Below are positions 47,510-55,583 of a DNA stretch of 64,000 nucleotides, piece by piece. This DNA comes from Actinoplanes lutulentus (GTDB taxonomy: Bacteria; Actinomycetota; Actinomycetes; Mycobacteriales; Micromonosporaceae), in assembly GCF_003259845.1 (NCBI RefSeq), contig NZ_QLMJ01000011.1:124001-188000 (forward strand), read 5' to 3'. Position 1 is the stretch's first letter; the number at the start of each line of letters is the position of its first letter. A program made the translations under genes and the position numbers. The notes below the pieces were generated by a model. The model searched no databases and had not been told where the DNA came from. It was given only the letters and a program-made list of their open reading frames with translations.

Positions 47510-48187
47510 GTGCCGCATGGTCTGCCTCGCAAGATCCGGGTCCTGGTCGCCGACGATCAAACTCTCGTCCGTACGGGTTTCCGGGTGATCCTGGAAGCCG
47601 AGGACGACATCGAGGTGGTCGCCGAGGCGGACACCGGCACCGAGGCGATCCGGCAGTCCGAACTAACGTCCCCGGACGTGATCCTGATGGACATCCGGAT
47701 GCCCGAGCTGGACGGCCTGGCCGCCACCGAGCAGATCCTGCGCCGCCCCGACCCACCGACGATCGTGGTGCTGACGACGTTCGACCAGAACGAGTACGTC
47801 TACCGCGCCCTGCACGCCGGAGCAGCCGGTTTCCTGCTGAAGGACGCCCCGTCGAGCCGCCTGATCGCCGCCGTCCGCGCCGCTGCCACCGGCGACTCGC
47901 TGATCGAGCCGTCGATCACCCGCCGCCTGCTGGAACGCTTCGCCGCCCCGGCACCGTCCACCGGCCCGCCCCCGGAACTGGCCGCACTGACCGACCGCGA
48001 ACTCGACGTCCTGCGCCTGATCGCCCGGGGCCTGTCCAACGCGGAGATCGCCGCCGACCTCTTCGTCGCGGAGACCACGGTGAAGACCCACGTGGCCCGC
48101 ATCCTCACCAAACTGGGCATCCGCGACCGCGTTCAGGCCGTCGTCCTCGCGTACCGAACAGGCTTCGCCCCCCGCGACTCCCCCTGA
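47510..48187 (+). CDS. NarL/LuxR-type response regulator
   Basis: 225 residues, GTG start at 47510. The receiver (residues 8-125) has IRVLVADDQTLVRTGFRVILEAE, phospho-Asp in PDVILMDIRMPELDG, T in VVLTTF, and K in LLKDAPSS. The LuxR HTH at about 155-215 is LTDRELDVLRLIARGLSNAEIAADLFVAETTVKTHVARILTKLGIRDRVQ. It is divergent from the sensor/pseudokinase/kinase operon and is the likely output of that cluster. Target genes are unknown. Confidence 0.95.
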   Translation: MPHGLPRKIRVLVADDQTLVRTGFRVILEAEDDIEVVAEADTGTEAIRQSELTSPDVILMDIRMPELDGLAATEQILRRPDPPTIVVLTTFDQNEYVYRALHAGAAGFLLKDAPSSRLIAAVRAAATGDSLIEPSITRRLLERFAAPAPSTGPPPELAALTDRELDVLRLIARGLSNAEIAADLFVAETTVKTHVARILTKLGIRDRVQAVVLAYRTGFAPRDSP

Positions 48188-48269
48188 CCCCGGCCGGCCC
48201 ACTCACCGGACTGGCCACACCGCCAGGGTCACGGCGCCGCCGGGTGCCGCAATTCTCGTCGCCGAAGGG

Positions 48270-48389
48270 CGAGCCGTAGTCCAGCCATGCCATGAGACCC
48301 CGATGACGTGGCTGGACTACGGCTCGCACCCCTCGGCCGTAGTCCAGCCACGTTATCGAGCTCCGATTCCGCGTCTGAGCTACGGCTCG
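48270..48389. repeat. 120-bp double-hairpin element, copy 2
   Basis: Exactly 120 bp with the same termini as copy 1 at 22261. Here the first hairpin is a perfect 17-bp stem: GAGCCGTAGTCCAGCCA and TGGCTGGACTACGGCTC around a 21-nt loop. The second half repeats the GCCGTAGTCCAGCCA arm and ends CTACGGCTCG. Sequence differs from copy 1 but length and arms are kept. Confidence 0.87.
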
Positions 48390-48480
48390 ACACACTCACC
48401 GACTCGGCCCGGCACGCGGTCGGGTCCCGCTCCGCCTGGCGAGGGCCGGAGTCGACACACCCCGGGCAACCCGCTGATCC

Positions 48481-48519
48481 GTGTCGACTTTGGGGGCAAA
48501 TCGGACCCGAAGTCGACAC
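48481..48519. repeat. 39-bp palindromic element, copy 1
   Basis: GTGTCGACTT and AAGTCGACAC are perfect 10-bp arms, 39 bp from end to end. A second copy with the same arms and length lies at 63720-63758. The interior shares CAAATCGGACCCG-like sequence. A half site AGTCGACAC lies just upstream. Confidence 0.85.
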
Positions 48520-48553
48520 AGCCGCCCTGATCCGCGCACGCACGGCCGGGTCG

Positions 48554-49069
48554 TCAGGTCCTCCTGCGCTCGGCGATCCGCTCGCGCAGGCGGGTGTCCA
48601 TCTCGTCCGGGTCGCCGCCGTCGAAGACCGCGTCCTGGAGTCGCTCCGGGAAGATCCGCTCGATGTCCGGGCCGTAGAGCGACCCGTCACCCGGGGATTC
48701 CGCGACCGGCGGATCGGTGAGGCGCACGGCTTCCGGGATCGCCGACTCGGTCTGCACCTCGGTGTCGATCCAGGCGCACCACGCGTCCACGTAGACGGTC
48801 CGCGCCTGGTCCGCGCTGGTGATCCCTTCCGGGTCGGCGCCGAGCACCCGGACCGCGCAGGCCTGCCGCCCGACATCCGGCCGCTGAACGGGGTCGGCCC
48901 CGCCCTCCAGCGCGTCCCGCGCCGAGATCGCCAGCTGCGCCCGCACCGCCGGTGGAAGGTCGTCCACACCCCCGCCGCGAGAAGCGAGCGCCACCGCCAC
49001 CACCGCCACCCCGGCCACGACGACCGCCGCGGCACCCGCCGCCCACCAGCGTCTCCCCCGCACGACCAT
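48554..49069 (-). CDS. Hypothetical membrane-anchored protein
   Basis: 171 residues, ATG at 49067-49069. Basic N-terminus (VVRGRRWW) and one transmembrane helix (residues 8-30, GAAAVVVAGVAVVAVAL) precede an extracytoplasmic acidic domain with two cysteines (CAVRVLG, WCAW) and a DADP-rich stretch. I do not recognise a named family. It lies between the repeat gap and the 84-residue gene, on the same strand. Confidence 0.68.
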   Translation of the reverse strand: MVVRGRRWWAAGAAAVVVAGVAVVAVALASRGGGVDDLPPAVRAQLAISARDALEGGADPVQRPDVGRQACAVRVLGADPEGITSADQARTVYVDAWCAWIDTEVQTESAIPEAVRLTDPPVAESPGDGSLYGPDIERIFPERLQDAVFDGGDPDEMDTRLRERIAERRRT

Positions 49070-49105
49070 GGCCGCAGCCTAGAAGGCCCCGCAAAACGCC
49101 CGCGC

Positions 49106-49360
49106 TCAGCCGGCGTCCTCACCCCGCACATGCACGGTCTCGCCCTCGGCGCGCAGGTCCTCGGTCACCCGGTTCTCGGTCATCGCCACCAGGTGCGAGT
49201 CGATGGTCGCCTCATCCTTGAGCTTGTCGTACGCCTCGTGTACCCGCTCATCGAGATCCGCGCGCTCCACGTCGGGGAAACGCTGCGCCAGCGTCTCGAC
49301 CTCCCGCTTCAGCGCGATCTCCGGGTCGACGATGCCGTCACTGCCGGCCGGTTCAGTCAT
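49106..49360 (-). CDS. Three-helix-bundle dimerisation-domain protein
   Basis: 84 residues, ATG at 49358-49360. It resembles the 'three-helix bundle dimerization domain' family common in actinobacteria: REVETLAQRFPDVERADLDERVHEAYDKLKDEATIDSHLVAMTENRVTEDLRAEG matches the AERFPDVPRERVxxxVxEAYxxF plan. These proteins are small, acidic and of unknown role. Confidence 0.75.
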   Translation of the reverse strand: MTEPAGSDGIVDPEIALKREVETLAQRFPDVERADLDERVHEAYDKLKDEATIDSHLVAMTENRVTEDLRAEGETVHVRGEDAG

Positions 49361-49492
49361 CACACACCCCATCTCACGGCTCTCACCTTCTCCCCCGGCT
49401 GGTGCCCCGGCACAGCACCGCTCACGCCCCCGTTCACCGAAAGTTCAAACAGCCTCGGAAAGGTGTCGGACCCTCGCTCTATGGTTCCTGCC

Positions 49493-50305
49493 GTGAATAG
49501 TCGTAATGAGAAGATCGTCGATCTATTTCGGGCTGAGGCGTTGCTGCGGGACATCCCGGCGGCCGATGTGGAGCGGTGGCTGGAGCTGACCCGGCCGTGT
49601 GCGCTGCTGACGCAGAACGGTGCGGGGCCGGTGGTCGGCGCGGTCCGTGGGCCGGTGCTGCTGCCCGACGACGTCCCCGACCCCGGCCTTCCCTTGATCG
49701 TCACCGTCGACTGTGCCGCGCTGCCGGCCGGGGTGACCGATCTCCCGCTGCCGCCTGACGGGCAGCTGCTGCTGTTCGGCTGGCCGGAGGAGGACGGCTG
49801 GGGCGAGGTCAGATACGTCCCGGCCGGCGTGCCCACCCGCGAGCGCCCGCGGTACCCGGAGAACTTCCCGCCCGAGGAGCCCGAGTACGCCGAGGTCTAC
49901 GCCGAACTGCCGCCGAGTGATCTGCGTCTGACGGCCGACGTCTCGCTGCCCTACATGGGGCCGGTGCCCGGTCATCACCACGCCGAGGAGCTGACAAGCG
50001 TCTGGCGGAAGGTCCTGGGCAGCGAGGCCGACGGCATCTTCGCGCACCACGGGTCCCGGACGCCGATGCTGCTCGGCGGATTCGGCACCGAGGACAACGG
50101 CGCCGACCCGGTCCAGGCGGTCCTCCGATTCGTCGAGGAGATGGAAGGCGTCGAGGACGAGGAGAACACCGCGGACTGGCTCCTGCTCGGCGAGTTCCAC
50201 GGCGGCCGCCAGGGCGGCGCGACGATCTTCTGGATGATCCGCCGCGCCGACCTGGCAACCCACCGCTTCGAGAATGCCCGCGTCCTCGTCGACTGGAACC
50301 CGTAA
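49493..50305 (+). CDS. DUF1963/YwqG-like protein
   Basis: 270 residues. Family DUF1963 (YwqG): LIVTVDCAALPAGVTDLPLPPDGQLLLFGWPEEDGWGEVRYVP, then MGPVPGH, ILGGFGTEDNGADP-like segments and WLLLGEFH, FWMIRRADL at the end. The function of the family is unknown. I start at GTG 49493, because TATGGT at 49480-49485 is a -10-like box 7 nt upstream; an in-frame ATG at 49481 overlaps that box and has no ribosome site. Confidence 0.86.
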   Translation: MNSRNEKIVDLFRAEALLRDIPAADVERWLELTRPCALLTQNGAGPVVGAVRGPVLLPDDVPDPGLPLIVTVDCAALPAGVTDLPLPPDGQLLLFGWPEEDGWGEVRYVPAGVPTRERPRYPENFPPEEPEYAEVYAELPPSDLRLTADVSLPYMGPVPGHHHAEELTSVWRKVLGSEADGIFAHHGSRTPMLLGGFGTEDNGADPVQAVLRFVEEMEGVEDEENTADWLLLGEFHGGRQGGATIFWMIRRADLATHRFENARVLVDWNP

Positions 50306-50324
50306 GAAGAAGCGTGAGAAACGG

Positions 50325-51395
50325 TCAGCCCGCGAGCGCCGGATAGTCGATGAATCCCTGGTGATCGCCGCCGAACGCGGTCGACCGCTCCATCGCGTTG
50401 AACGGCCCACCGGCCGCCAGTCGCGCCGGCAGATCCGGGTTGGCCAGGAACAACGCACCGTAAGAGATCAGGTCGGCGATGCCCTCGTCGATCAGGGCGA
50501 GCGCTTCCGGGCCGGTCGGCTGCGGGTGGGTGAACGGGTTCAGGATGAGCGTTCCCGGCCACTGCGCCCGCAGCCGGCGAGTCAGGTCGCGGTCCGGGCT
50601 CTCCACCACGTGCAGGTAAGCCAGCCCGAGCGGCGCCAGCCCGCCGAGCAGCGCGGTGTACAGCTCGTCGACCCGCTCCTCGGCCATGTCGTTGTAGGGG
50701 TTCGCCGGCGAGATCCGGATACCCACCCTCTCCCCGCCGATCGCGGCCGCCGCTGCGGCCGCGACCGCGATCGCGAACCGGCTGCGGCCTTCGACCGTTC
50801 CACCCCATTCATCGGTACGCCTATTCGCGCTGCTCGACAGGAACTGCTGAACGAGATACCCGTTCGCCCCGTGGATCTCGACACCGTCGAAGCCCGCCGC
50901 CACGGCGTTGCGTGCGGCCTCCGCGAAGTCGGCGACGGTCTGCTCGATCTCGCCGGTGGTGAGCTCCCGCGGCGTCTCGAACTCCTGCGCACCGGTGTGC
51001 GTGAAGATCTGCCCGGCCGGCTTCACGGCCGACGGACCGACCGGGTGCAGCCCGTCCGGCAGGATGTCCGGGTGCCCGATCCGCCCGGTGTGCATGAGCT
51101 GGGCGAAGATCACGCCGCCCTCAGCGTGCACCTTGTCGGTAACGGTGCGCCAGCCCGCGATCTGCTCCTCGGAGTGCAGGCCGGGCGTGTTGGTGTAGCC
51201 CTGCCCGATCACCGACGGCTGCGTACCCTCGGTGATGATCAGCCCGGCGCCGGCGCGCTGCGCGTAGTACGTCGCCACCATGTCGGTCGGGCTCAGCCCC
51301 GGACCGTACGCCCGGCTGCGCGTCATCGGCGCCATCACAATCCGGTTGGCCAGAGTCGTCCCAGCCAGGTCGTACGCGTCGAATGCGGTAGTCAT
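50325..51395 (-). CDS. Old yellow enzyme family FMN ene-reductase
   Basis: 356 residues from the ATG at 51393-51395, which has GAGGACGTG upstream. An OYE/NemA-type TIM barrel: LANRIVMAPMTRSRA, GLIITEGTQ, FAQLMHTGRIGHP, GFDGVEIHGANGYLVQQFLSSSANRRTDEWGGTVEGRSRF. The HGAN segment holds the substrate-binding His/Asn pair. Family enzymes reduce activated C=C bonds of enones and nitro compounds with NAD(P)H. The ArsR gene precedes it in the same direction, with a stem-loop between, so it is likely induced by the sensed compound. Confidence 0.95.
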   Translation of the reverse strand: MTTAFDAYDLAGTTLANRIVMAPMTRSRAYGPGLSPTDMVATYYAQRAGAGLIITEGTQPSVIGQGYTNTPGLHSEEQIAGWRTVTDKVHAEGGVIFAQLMHTGRIGHPDILPDGLHPVGPSAVKPAGQIFTHTGAQEFETPRELTTGEIEQTVADFAEAARNAVAAGFDGVEIHGANGYLVQQFLSSSANRRTDEWGGTVEGRSRFAIAVAAAAAAAIGGERVGIRISPANPYNDMAEERVDELYTALLGGLAPLGLAYLHVVESPDRDLTRRLRAQWPGTLILNPFTHPQPTGPEALALIDEGIADLISYGALFLANPDLPARLAAGGPFNAMERSTAFGGDHQGFIDYPALAG

Positions 51396-51414
51396 GTCAC
51401 GTCCTCGGTGGAGA

Positions 51415-51461
51415 GTGCCAGCTGGATGACCGGAAGTTCCCGGTCGGTCTTCTCCTGGCAC
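51415..51461 (-). promoter_or_regulatory. Double-stem element between arsR-like gene and OYE gene
   Basis: An outer pair GTGCCAG (51415-51421) and CTGGCAC (51455-51461) encloses an inner pair GACCGG (51428-51433) and CCGGTC (51440-51445). The inner loop centres on a GGAAGTTCC palindrome (51432-51440). A similar motif AGGAAAGTTCCT lies at 51840, before the regulator gene. It may be an operator pair, or an intergenic stem-loop. Confidence 0.62.
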
Positions 51462-51472
51462 CTGACAAGGGC

Positions 51473-51790
51473 CTACACCGTGCCGCCGCCGCAGACGATG
51501 GCGAGAACGGCGGTCAGGACGCCGGGGAAGCGTTGTTCCATCTCGGTGAGGCGCAGTTCGCAGCGGCGGAAGCGGCCCTCCTGGGTGACCCGGACCAGGC
51601 CGCTGGTGAGGAGAACGCCCAGATGATGCGAAAGCGTCGACATCGTGACGCTGACCTGGAAACGGCCGGTGACGACGCCGTTCGACGCCGCCAGCTGCCG
51701 GATCACCTCCAGGCGGACCGGGTCGGCGAGCGCGTCGAGCACGGTCGGCAGCTCGACGTCGTCGAGTGAGGGTGCCTGAGTGCCGCGCAT
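51473..51790 (-). CDS. ArsR-family regulator
   Basis: 105 residues. ArsR winged helix: DDVELPTVLDALADPVRLEVIRQLAAS, then the recognition segment TMSTLSHHLGVLLTSGLVRVTQEGRFRRCELRL. No metal-binding Cys cluster is present in the usual positions, and the only Cys residues lie at the end, so the effector is probably organic or redox. It precedes the OYE gene and is a likely regulator of it. Confidence 0.9.
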   Translation of the reverse strand: MRGTQAPSLDDVELPTVLDALADPVRLEVIRQLAASNGVVTGRFQVSVTMSTLSHHLGVLLTSGLVRVTQEGRFRRCELRLTEMEQRFPGVLTAVLAIVCGGGTV

Positions 51791-51839
51791 GATCGCCCCT
51801 TGCCGTTGTCTTCCTGCCGCAAGAGTCGCACCGCCGAGC

Positions 51840-51851
51840 AGGAAAGTTCCT
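51840..51851. promoter_or_regulatory. Palindromic site upstream of arsR-like gene
   Basis: AGGAAAGTTCCT at 51840-51851 is a perfect 5+2+5 palindrome, about 50 bp before the ArsR start codon and also upstream of the plus-strand TetR gene. It resembles the GGAAGTTCC centre before the OYE gene, so it may be a shared ArsR operator. Confidence 0.5.
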
Positions 51852-51985
51852 CAGTCTCCCAGGAAGCGGTCAGCCCAGGACCGGCCGGGCTTTGCGCGTA
51901 CCCTCGCAAGGAGCGCAAGCGGCGCGCCTGGCGCGCCCGTCGGTGTATCGTGGCGACTTCCTTTCGTCGGTCACGGAGCGTGGTG

Positions 51986-52621
51986 ATGGCGCTGCGCAGG
52001 ACGCGCGACGTGCAGGTCGCGGCTACCCGGGCGAGCATTCTGGACGCCGCTGAGCGGCTCTTCGCGGAGCTCGGTGTGGCGGCGGTGTCGAGCCGGCAGA
52101 TCAGCGAGGCTGCCGGGCAGGGCAACAACGCCGCTGTCGGTTATCACTTCGGGTCGAAGACCGACCTGGTCCGGGCGGTGATCCGGCGGCACGCGCTGCC
52201 GATGGAGGACGTGCGGCGAGCGCTGTTCGAGCAGCATCGCGACAGTGTCGAGCTGCGGGATTTCGTCACGTGTGTGGTGTGCCCCTACACCGAACATCTC
52301 GGGACGCTGGACGCGCCCACGTGGTACGCGCGATTCGCCGCCCAGGTGATCGCCGATCCGGGGTTGCGGCAGCTCGCGGCCGAGGAGTTGCGGGACGCGC
52401 CGATGCTCGCGGCGGTGAGTGAGGCGCTGCAGCGATGTCTGCCGGCGCTGCCGGACGAGGTGTGCCGGGAGCGGGAGGACATGGCGCACACGCTGATCGT
52501 GCACTTCTGTGCGCAGCGTGAGCGGGCCGGCACTCCTGATTGGACGGCGACCGCGACCAGTCTGGTGGACGCGGTGGAGGGCCTTTTCCAGGCACAACGG
52601 ACTCTGAGGCACGGGGGCTGA
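51986..52621 (+). CDS. TetR-family regulator
   Basis: 211 residues, ATG at 51986 with GGAG upstream. TetR HTH: RDVQVAATRASILDAAERLFAELGVAAVSSRQISEAAGQGNNAAVGYHFGSKTDLVRAV, where the GQGNNAAVGYHFGSK form is typical of the subgroup near flavin monooxygenases. The effector domain follows. It is upstream of and in the same direction as the Baeyer-Villiger monooxygenase gene, with 68 bp between, so it probably controls that gene. Confidence 0.92.
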   Translation: MALRRTRDVQVAATRASILDAAERLFAELGVAAVSSRQISEAAGQGNNAAVGYHFGSKTDLVRAVIRRHALPMEDVRRALFEQHRDSVELRDFVTCVVCPYTEHLGTLDAPTWYARFAAQVIADPGLRQLAAEELRDAPMLAAVSEALQRCLPALPDEVCREREDMAHTLIVHFCAQRERAGTPDWTATATSLVDAVEGLFQAQRTLRHGG

Positions 52622-52689
52622 CTTTTCGTCATGCACGTGCTTTAAATTGTGCCCTGACTTCGCATGATCCCCGGCGAAAGGGCCCCGTC

Positions 52690-54480
52690 GTGTCCGCATT
52701 CATCCCCCACCGGCTCAAACCCGCGGACCTGGACGCGCTGCGTGCGCGTTACCGCGCGGAACGTGATCGCCGGATACGCCCGGATGGGGCGACCCAATAT
52801 CAGCGGGCAGCCGGTGAGTTCGGGTACTACGCCGCTGATCCCTACACCGAGCGCGTTTCGCGCGACCCCGTGGAGGATCGCGTCGAGGCCGTCGTCATCG
52901 GCGGCGGGTTCGGCGGGCTGCTGAGCGGTGTCCGGTTGCGGCAGGCCGGCGTCCGGAGCCTGCGGATGATCGACGAGGCCGGCGATTTCGGCGGCACGTG
53001 GTACTGGAACCGGTACCCGGGCATCCACTGCGACATCGAGGCGACGGTCTACATGCCGTTGCTGGAAGAGGTCGGATACGTCCCGCAGTGGCGGTACGCG
53101 CCCGGCGAGGAGATCCGGCAGCACTGCATCGCATTGGCAAAGAAGTTCGATCTCTACGACGACGTGCTGTTCCATACGAGGGTGGTCGACCTCAAGTGGG
53201 ACGATTCACAAGAAGAGTGGACTGTCACCACCGATCGCGGCGGTTCGTTTAAATCCCGCTATGTCGTCATCTCCTCCGGCACGCTCTCCCAGCCGAAACT
53301 CCCCGGCATCCCCGGCATCGAGGACTTCCAGGGTCACACCTTCCACACCAGCCGCTGGGACTACGGGTACACCGGCGGCGACCAGAACGGCGGCCTGCAC
53401 AAGCTCGCCGGCAAGAAGGTCGCCGTGGTCGGCACCGGCGCCACCGGCATCCAGGTCGTCCCGCACCTGGCCCGCGACGCCGAGCACCTCTACGTCTTCC
53501 AGCGCACCCCGTCCTCGGTGGACGTCCGCGACAACCGGCGGACCGACCCCGAGTGGGCCGCCTCCCTGCAGCCCGGCTGGCAGCAGGAACGGATGGACAA
53601 CTTCCTCACGATCGTCACCGGCGGGTACGCCGAGCACGACCTGATCGCCGACGGCTGGACCGGCACGGCCAAGCTGCAGCGGCAGATGCTGACCGGATCC
53701 GTCGACCCGAACCTGCCGGCCGCCGAGCGTGAGTACCTCGACGAGCTCGCCGACTTCCGCAAGATGGACGAGATCCGGGCCCGCGTCGACGCCGTCGTCG
53801 AGGACCCGGCCACCGCCGAGGCCCTCAAGCCCTGGTACCGCTACATGTGCAAGCGGCCCACGTTCAGCGACCACTACCTGCAGGCCTTCAACTCACCCGG
53901 GGTCACCCTGGTCGACACGGCGGACACCGGCGGCATCACCCGGATGACCGCCACGTCCATCGTGGTCGGTGACACCGAGTACGAGGTCGACTGCGTCATC
54001 TTCGCCACCGGTTTCGAGGTCGGCATCTCCGGCGTCATCTCCGGCACCCTGCCGGTGACCGGGCGCGGCGGTTTGCCGCTGCTCGGCCACTGGCGCAACG
54101 GCCCGCGCAGTCTGCACGGTTTCTACAGCCACGGCTTCCCCAACCTGTTCCACCTGGGCTCGCTGCAGAACGCCGCCTCGGTCAACTTCGTGCACGTGCT
54201 CCAGGAGCAGGCCACCCACATCGGCGCGCTGGTCGCCGAGGCCACCGCCCGGGGCGTCGGCAAGATCGAGCCCACCGCCGAGGCCGAGGAACGCTGGATC
54301 GCCACCATCCGGGAGACCGCACCGGTCAACGTTGACTTCCAGGCCGAGTGCACCCCCGGGTACTACAACGGCGAGGGCAACCCGCGCCCGGTCAACAACT
54401 CCTACGGCCCCGGTCCGGTCGCCTTCCACGACCTGCTGCGCCGCTGGCGTACCGAGGGTGGTTTCGACGAAGTGATGTGA
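52690..54480 (+). CDS. Flavin-dependent Baeyer-Villiger monooxygenase
   Basis: 596 residues, GTG start at 52690. FAD-binding GGGFGGLLSG near residue 75 and the second dinucleotide-binding GTGATGIQVV are present. The Baeyer-Villiger fingerprint region reads FQGHTFHTSRW, matching F-x-G-x3-H-x3-W. Other BVMO features are GTWYWNRYPGIHCDIE and the mid-protein NAP-binding region. The enzyme inserts oxygen next to a ketone carbonyl to give an ester or lactone, using NADPH and O2; the ketone is not known. It follows a TetR gene and precedes an unrelated membrane gene. Confidence 0.94.
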   Translation: MSAFIPHRLKPADLDALRARYRAERDRRIRPDGATQYQRAAGEFGYYAADPYTERVSRDPVEDRVEAVVIGGGFGGLLSGVRLRQAGVRSLRMIDEAGDFGGTWYWNRYPGIHCDIEATVYMPLLEEVGYVPQWRYAPGEEIRQHCIALAKKFDLYDDVLFHTRVVDLKWDDSQEEWTVTTDRGGSFKSRYVVISSGTLSQPKLPGIPGIEDFQGHTFHTSRWDYGYTGGDQNGGLHKLAGKKVAVVGTGATGIQVVPHLARDAEHLYVFQRTPSSVDVRDNRRTDPEWAASLQPGWQQERMDNFLTIVTGGYAEHDLIADGWTGTAKLQRQMLTGSVDPNLPAAEREYLDELADFRKMDEIRARVDAVVEDPATAEALKPWYRYMCKRPTFSDHYLQAFNSPGVTLVDTADTGGITRMTATSIVVGDTEYEVDCVIFATGFEVGISGVISGTLPVTGRGGLPLLGHWRNGPRSLHGFYSHGFPNLFHLGSLQNAASVNFVHVLQEQATHIGALVAEATARGVGKIEPTAEAEERWIATIRETAPVNVDFQAECTPGYYNGEGNPRPVNNSYGPGPVAFHDLLRRWRTEGGFDEVM

Positions 54481-54573
54481 CCCGGAGTTTTTCCGAAAAT
54501 AATCTGGAAGTCGTGTCCGAACCAGCTCCTGCCGTTCGAGGAGCTGGTAAAGACACGACTGAAGGAGATCACG

Positions 54574-55191
54574 ATGACCCCGGACCAGACCACCCGCTCG
54601 CTTCTCGGTTACGGCGTTCTCGCCGGCGCGTTCTACGTCACCGTCAGCCTCGCGCAGGCGCTCACCCGCGACGGCTTCCGCCTGGACGAGCACGCCTGGA
54701 GCCTGCTCCAGAACGGCTCGCTCGGCTGGATCCAGATCACCAACTTCATCCTGACCGGTCTGATGACGGCCGTCGCGGCCTTCGGCCTGCGCCGGGCCGT
54801 GGGTGGCTGGGCTCCGCGACTGCTTCTTGGGTACGCCCTGAGCCTGATCGCCGCGGGCATCTTCACCGCCGATCCGGCACAGGGGTTCCCCGCCGGCACG
54901 CCGGAGACGACCACGGTGAGCTGGCACGGTCTGCTGCACTTCATGCTCGGCGGGATCGGCTTCCTCTGCCTGATCGCCGCGTGCCTGGTCCTCGGCTCCC
55001 GGTTCGCGCGCGAGGGGCACACCGGCCTGGCCTGGTTCTCCCGGGTCACCGGTGTCGTCTTCCTCGCCGCGTTCGCCGGCATCGCGAGCGGCTCGCACGG
55101 GCCGACGACACTGGCGTTCGTGGCCGCGGTGCTGCTCGCCTGGACCTGGCTCGCGACCGTTTCCGTCCACTACTACCGCGCTCTCGCCTGA
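54574..55191 (+). CDS. DUF998 membrane protein
   Basis: 205 residues, six transmembrane helices, ATG at 54574 with AGGAG upstream. DUF998 features: GVLAGAFYVTVSLAQALTRDGFRLDEHAWSLLQNGSLGWIQITNFILTGLMTAVAAFGL, then HGLLHFMLGGIGFLCLIAAC. DUF998 proteins occur near two-component and sigma genes in actinobacteria; the function is unknown. It starts the set with the YCII and sigma genes, which follow after 12 nt and 2 nt. Confidence 0.92.
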   Translation: MTPDQTTRSLLGYGVLAGAFYVTVSLAQALTRDGFRLDEHAWSLLQNGSLGWIQITNFILTGLMTAVAAFGLRRAVGGWAPRLLLGYALSLIAAGIFTADPAQGFPAGTPETTTVSWHGLLHFMLGGIGFLCLIAACLVLGSRFAREGHTGLAWFSRVTGVVFLAAFAGIASGSHGPTTLAFVAAVLLAWTWLATVSVHYYRALA

Positions 55192-55203
55192 GAGGATCCG
55201 GCC

Positions 55204-55581
55204 ATGCGTTATCTGATGATCCTGAAAGCGGCCCCGCCGGCCGGCCCGCCGCCGCCCGGCCTGATGGAGGCGATCATGAAGCTCGGCGGCGACGCCACGG
55301 CGGCGGGCGTGCTGCTGGACACCGCCGGCCTGGCCCCCAGCGTCGCCGGCGCCCGGGTATCCCTCACGGGCGGCGACCTCAGCGTCACCGACGGCCCGTT
55401 CACCGAGGCGAAGGAGACGATCAGCTACGCGCTGTACGAGGTGCGCTCGAAAGAAGAGGCCGTCGAGTGGGCCTCCCGGTTCCTCGTCCTGCACCGGGAC
55501 ATGTGGCCGGGCTGGTCCGGCGACACCGAGATCCTCAAGGTGCTCGGCCCGGAGGACTTCGGCCCGGAGGACTTCGGCTGA
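55204..55581 (+). CDS. YCII/DGPF-domain protein
   Basis: 125 residues. YCII-related (DGPF) domain: MRYLMILKAA, then VTDGPFTEAKETISYALYEVRSKEEAVEWASRF holds the diagnostic DGPF and E/K motif. The C-terminus ends in a short tandem duplication GPEDF-GPEDF (DNA repeat of 15 bp). Proteins of this family sit beside ECF sigma factors of the ECF42 type, as here: the sigma gene begins 2 nt downstream. The protein may modulate the sigma factor, but the mechanism is not established. Confidence 0.92.
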   Translation: MRYLMILKAAPPAGPPPPGLMEAIMKLGGDATAAGVLLDTAGLAPSVAGARVSLTGGDLSVTDGPFTEAKETISYALYEVRSKEEAVEWASRFLVLHRDMWPGWSGDTEILKVLGPEDFGPEDFG

Positions 55582-55583
55582 CG

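Larger units (their letters stand above)
48188..48553. other. Gene-free convergent gap with repeats (366 bp)
   Basis: No gene supported. It holds copy 2 of the 120-bp double hairpin and a 39-bp palindrome that recurs at 63720, both annotated below. Confidence 0.7.
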
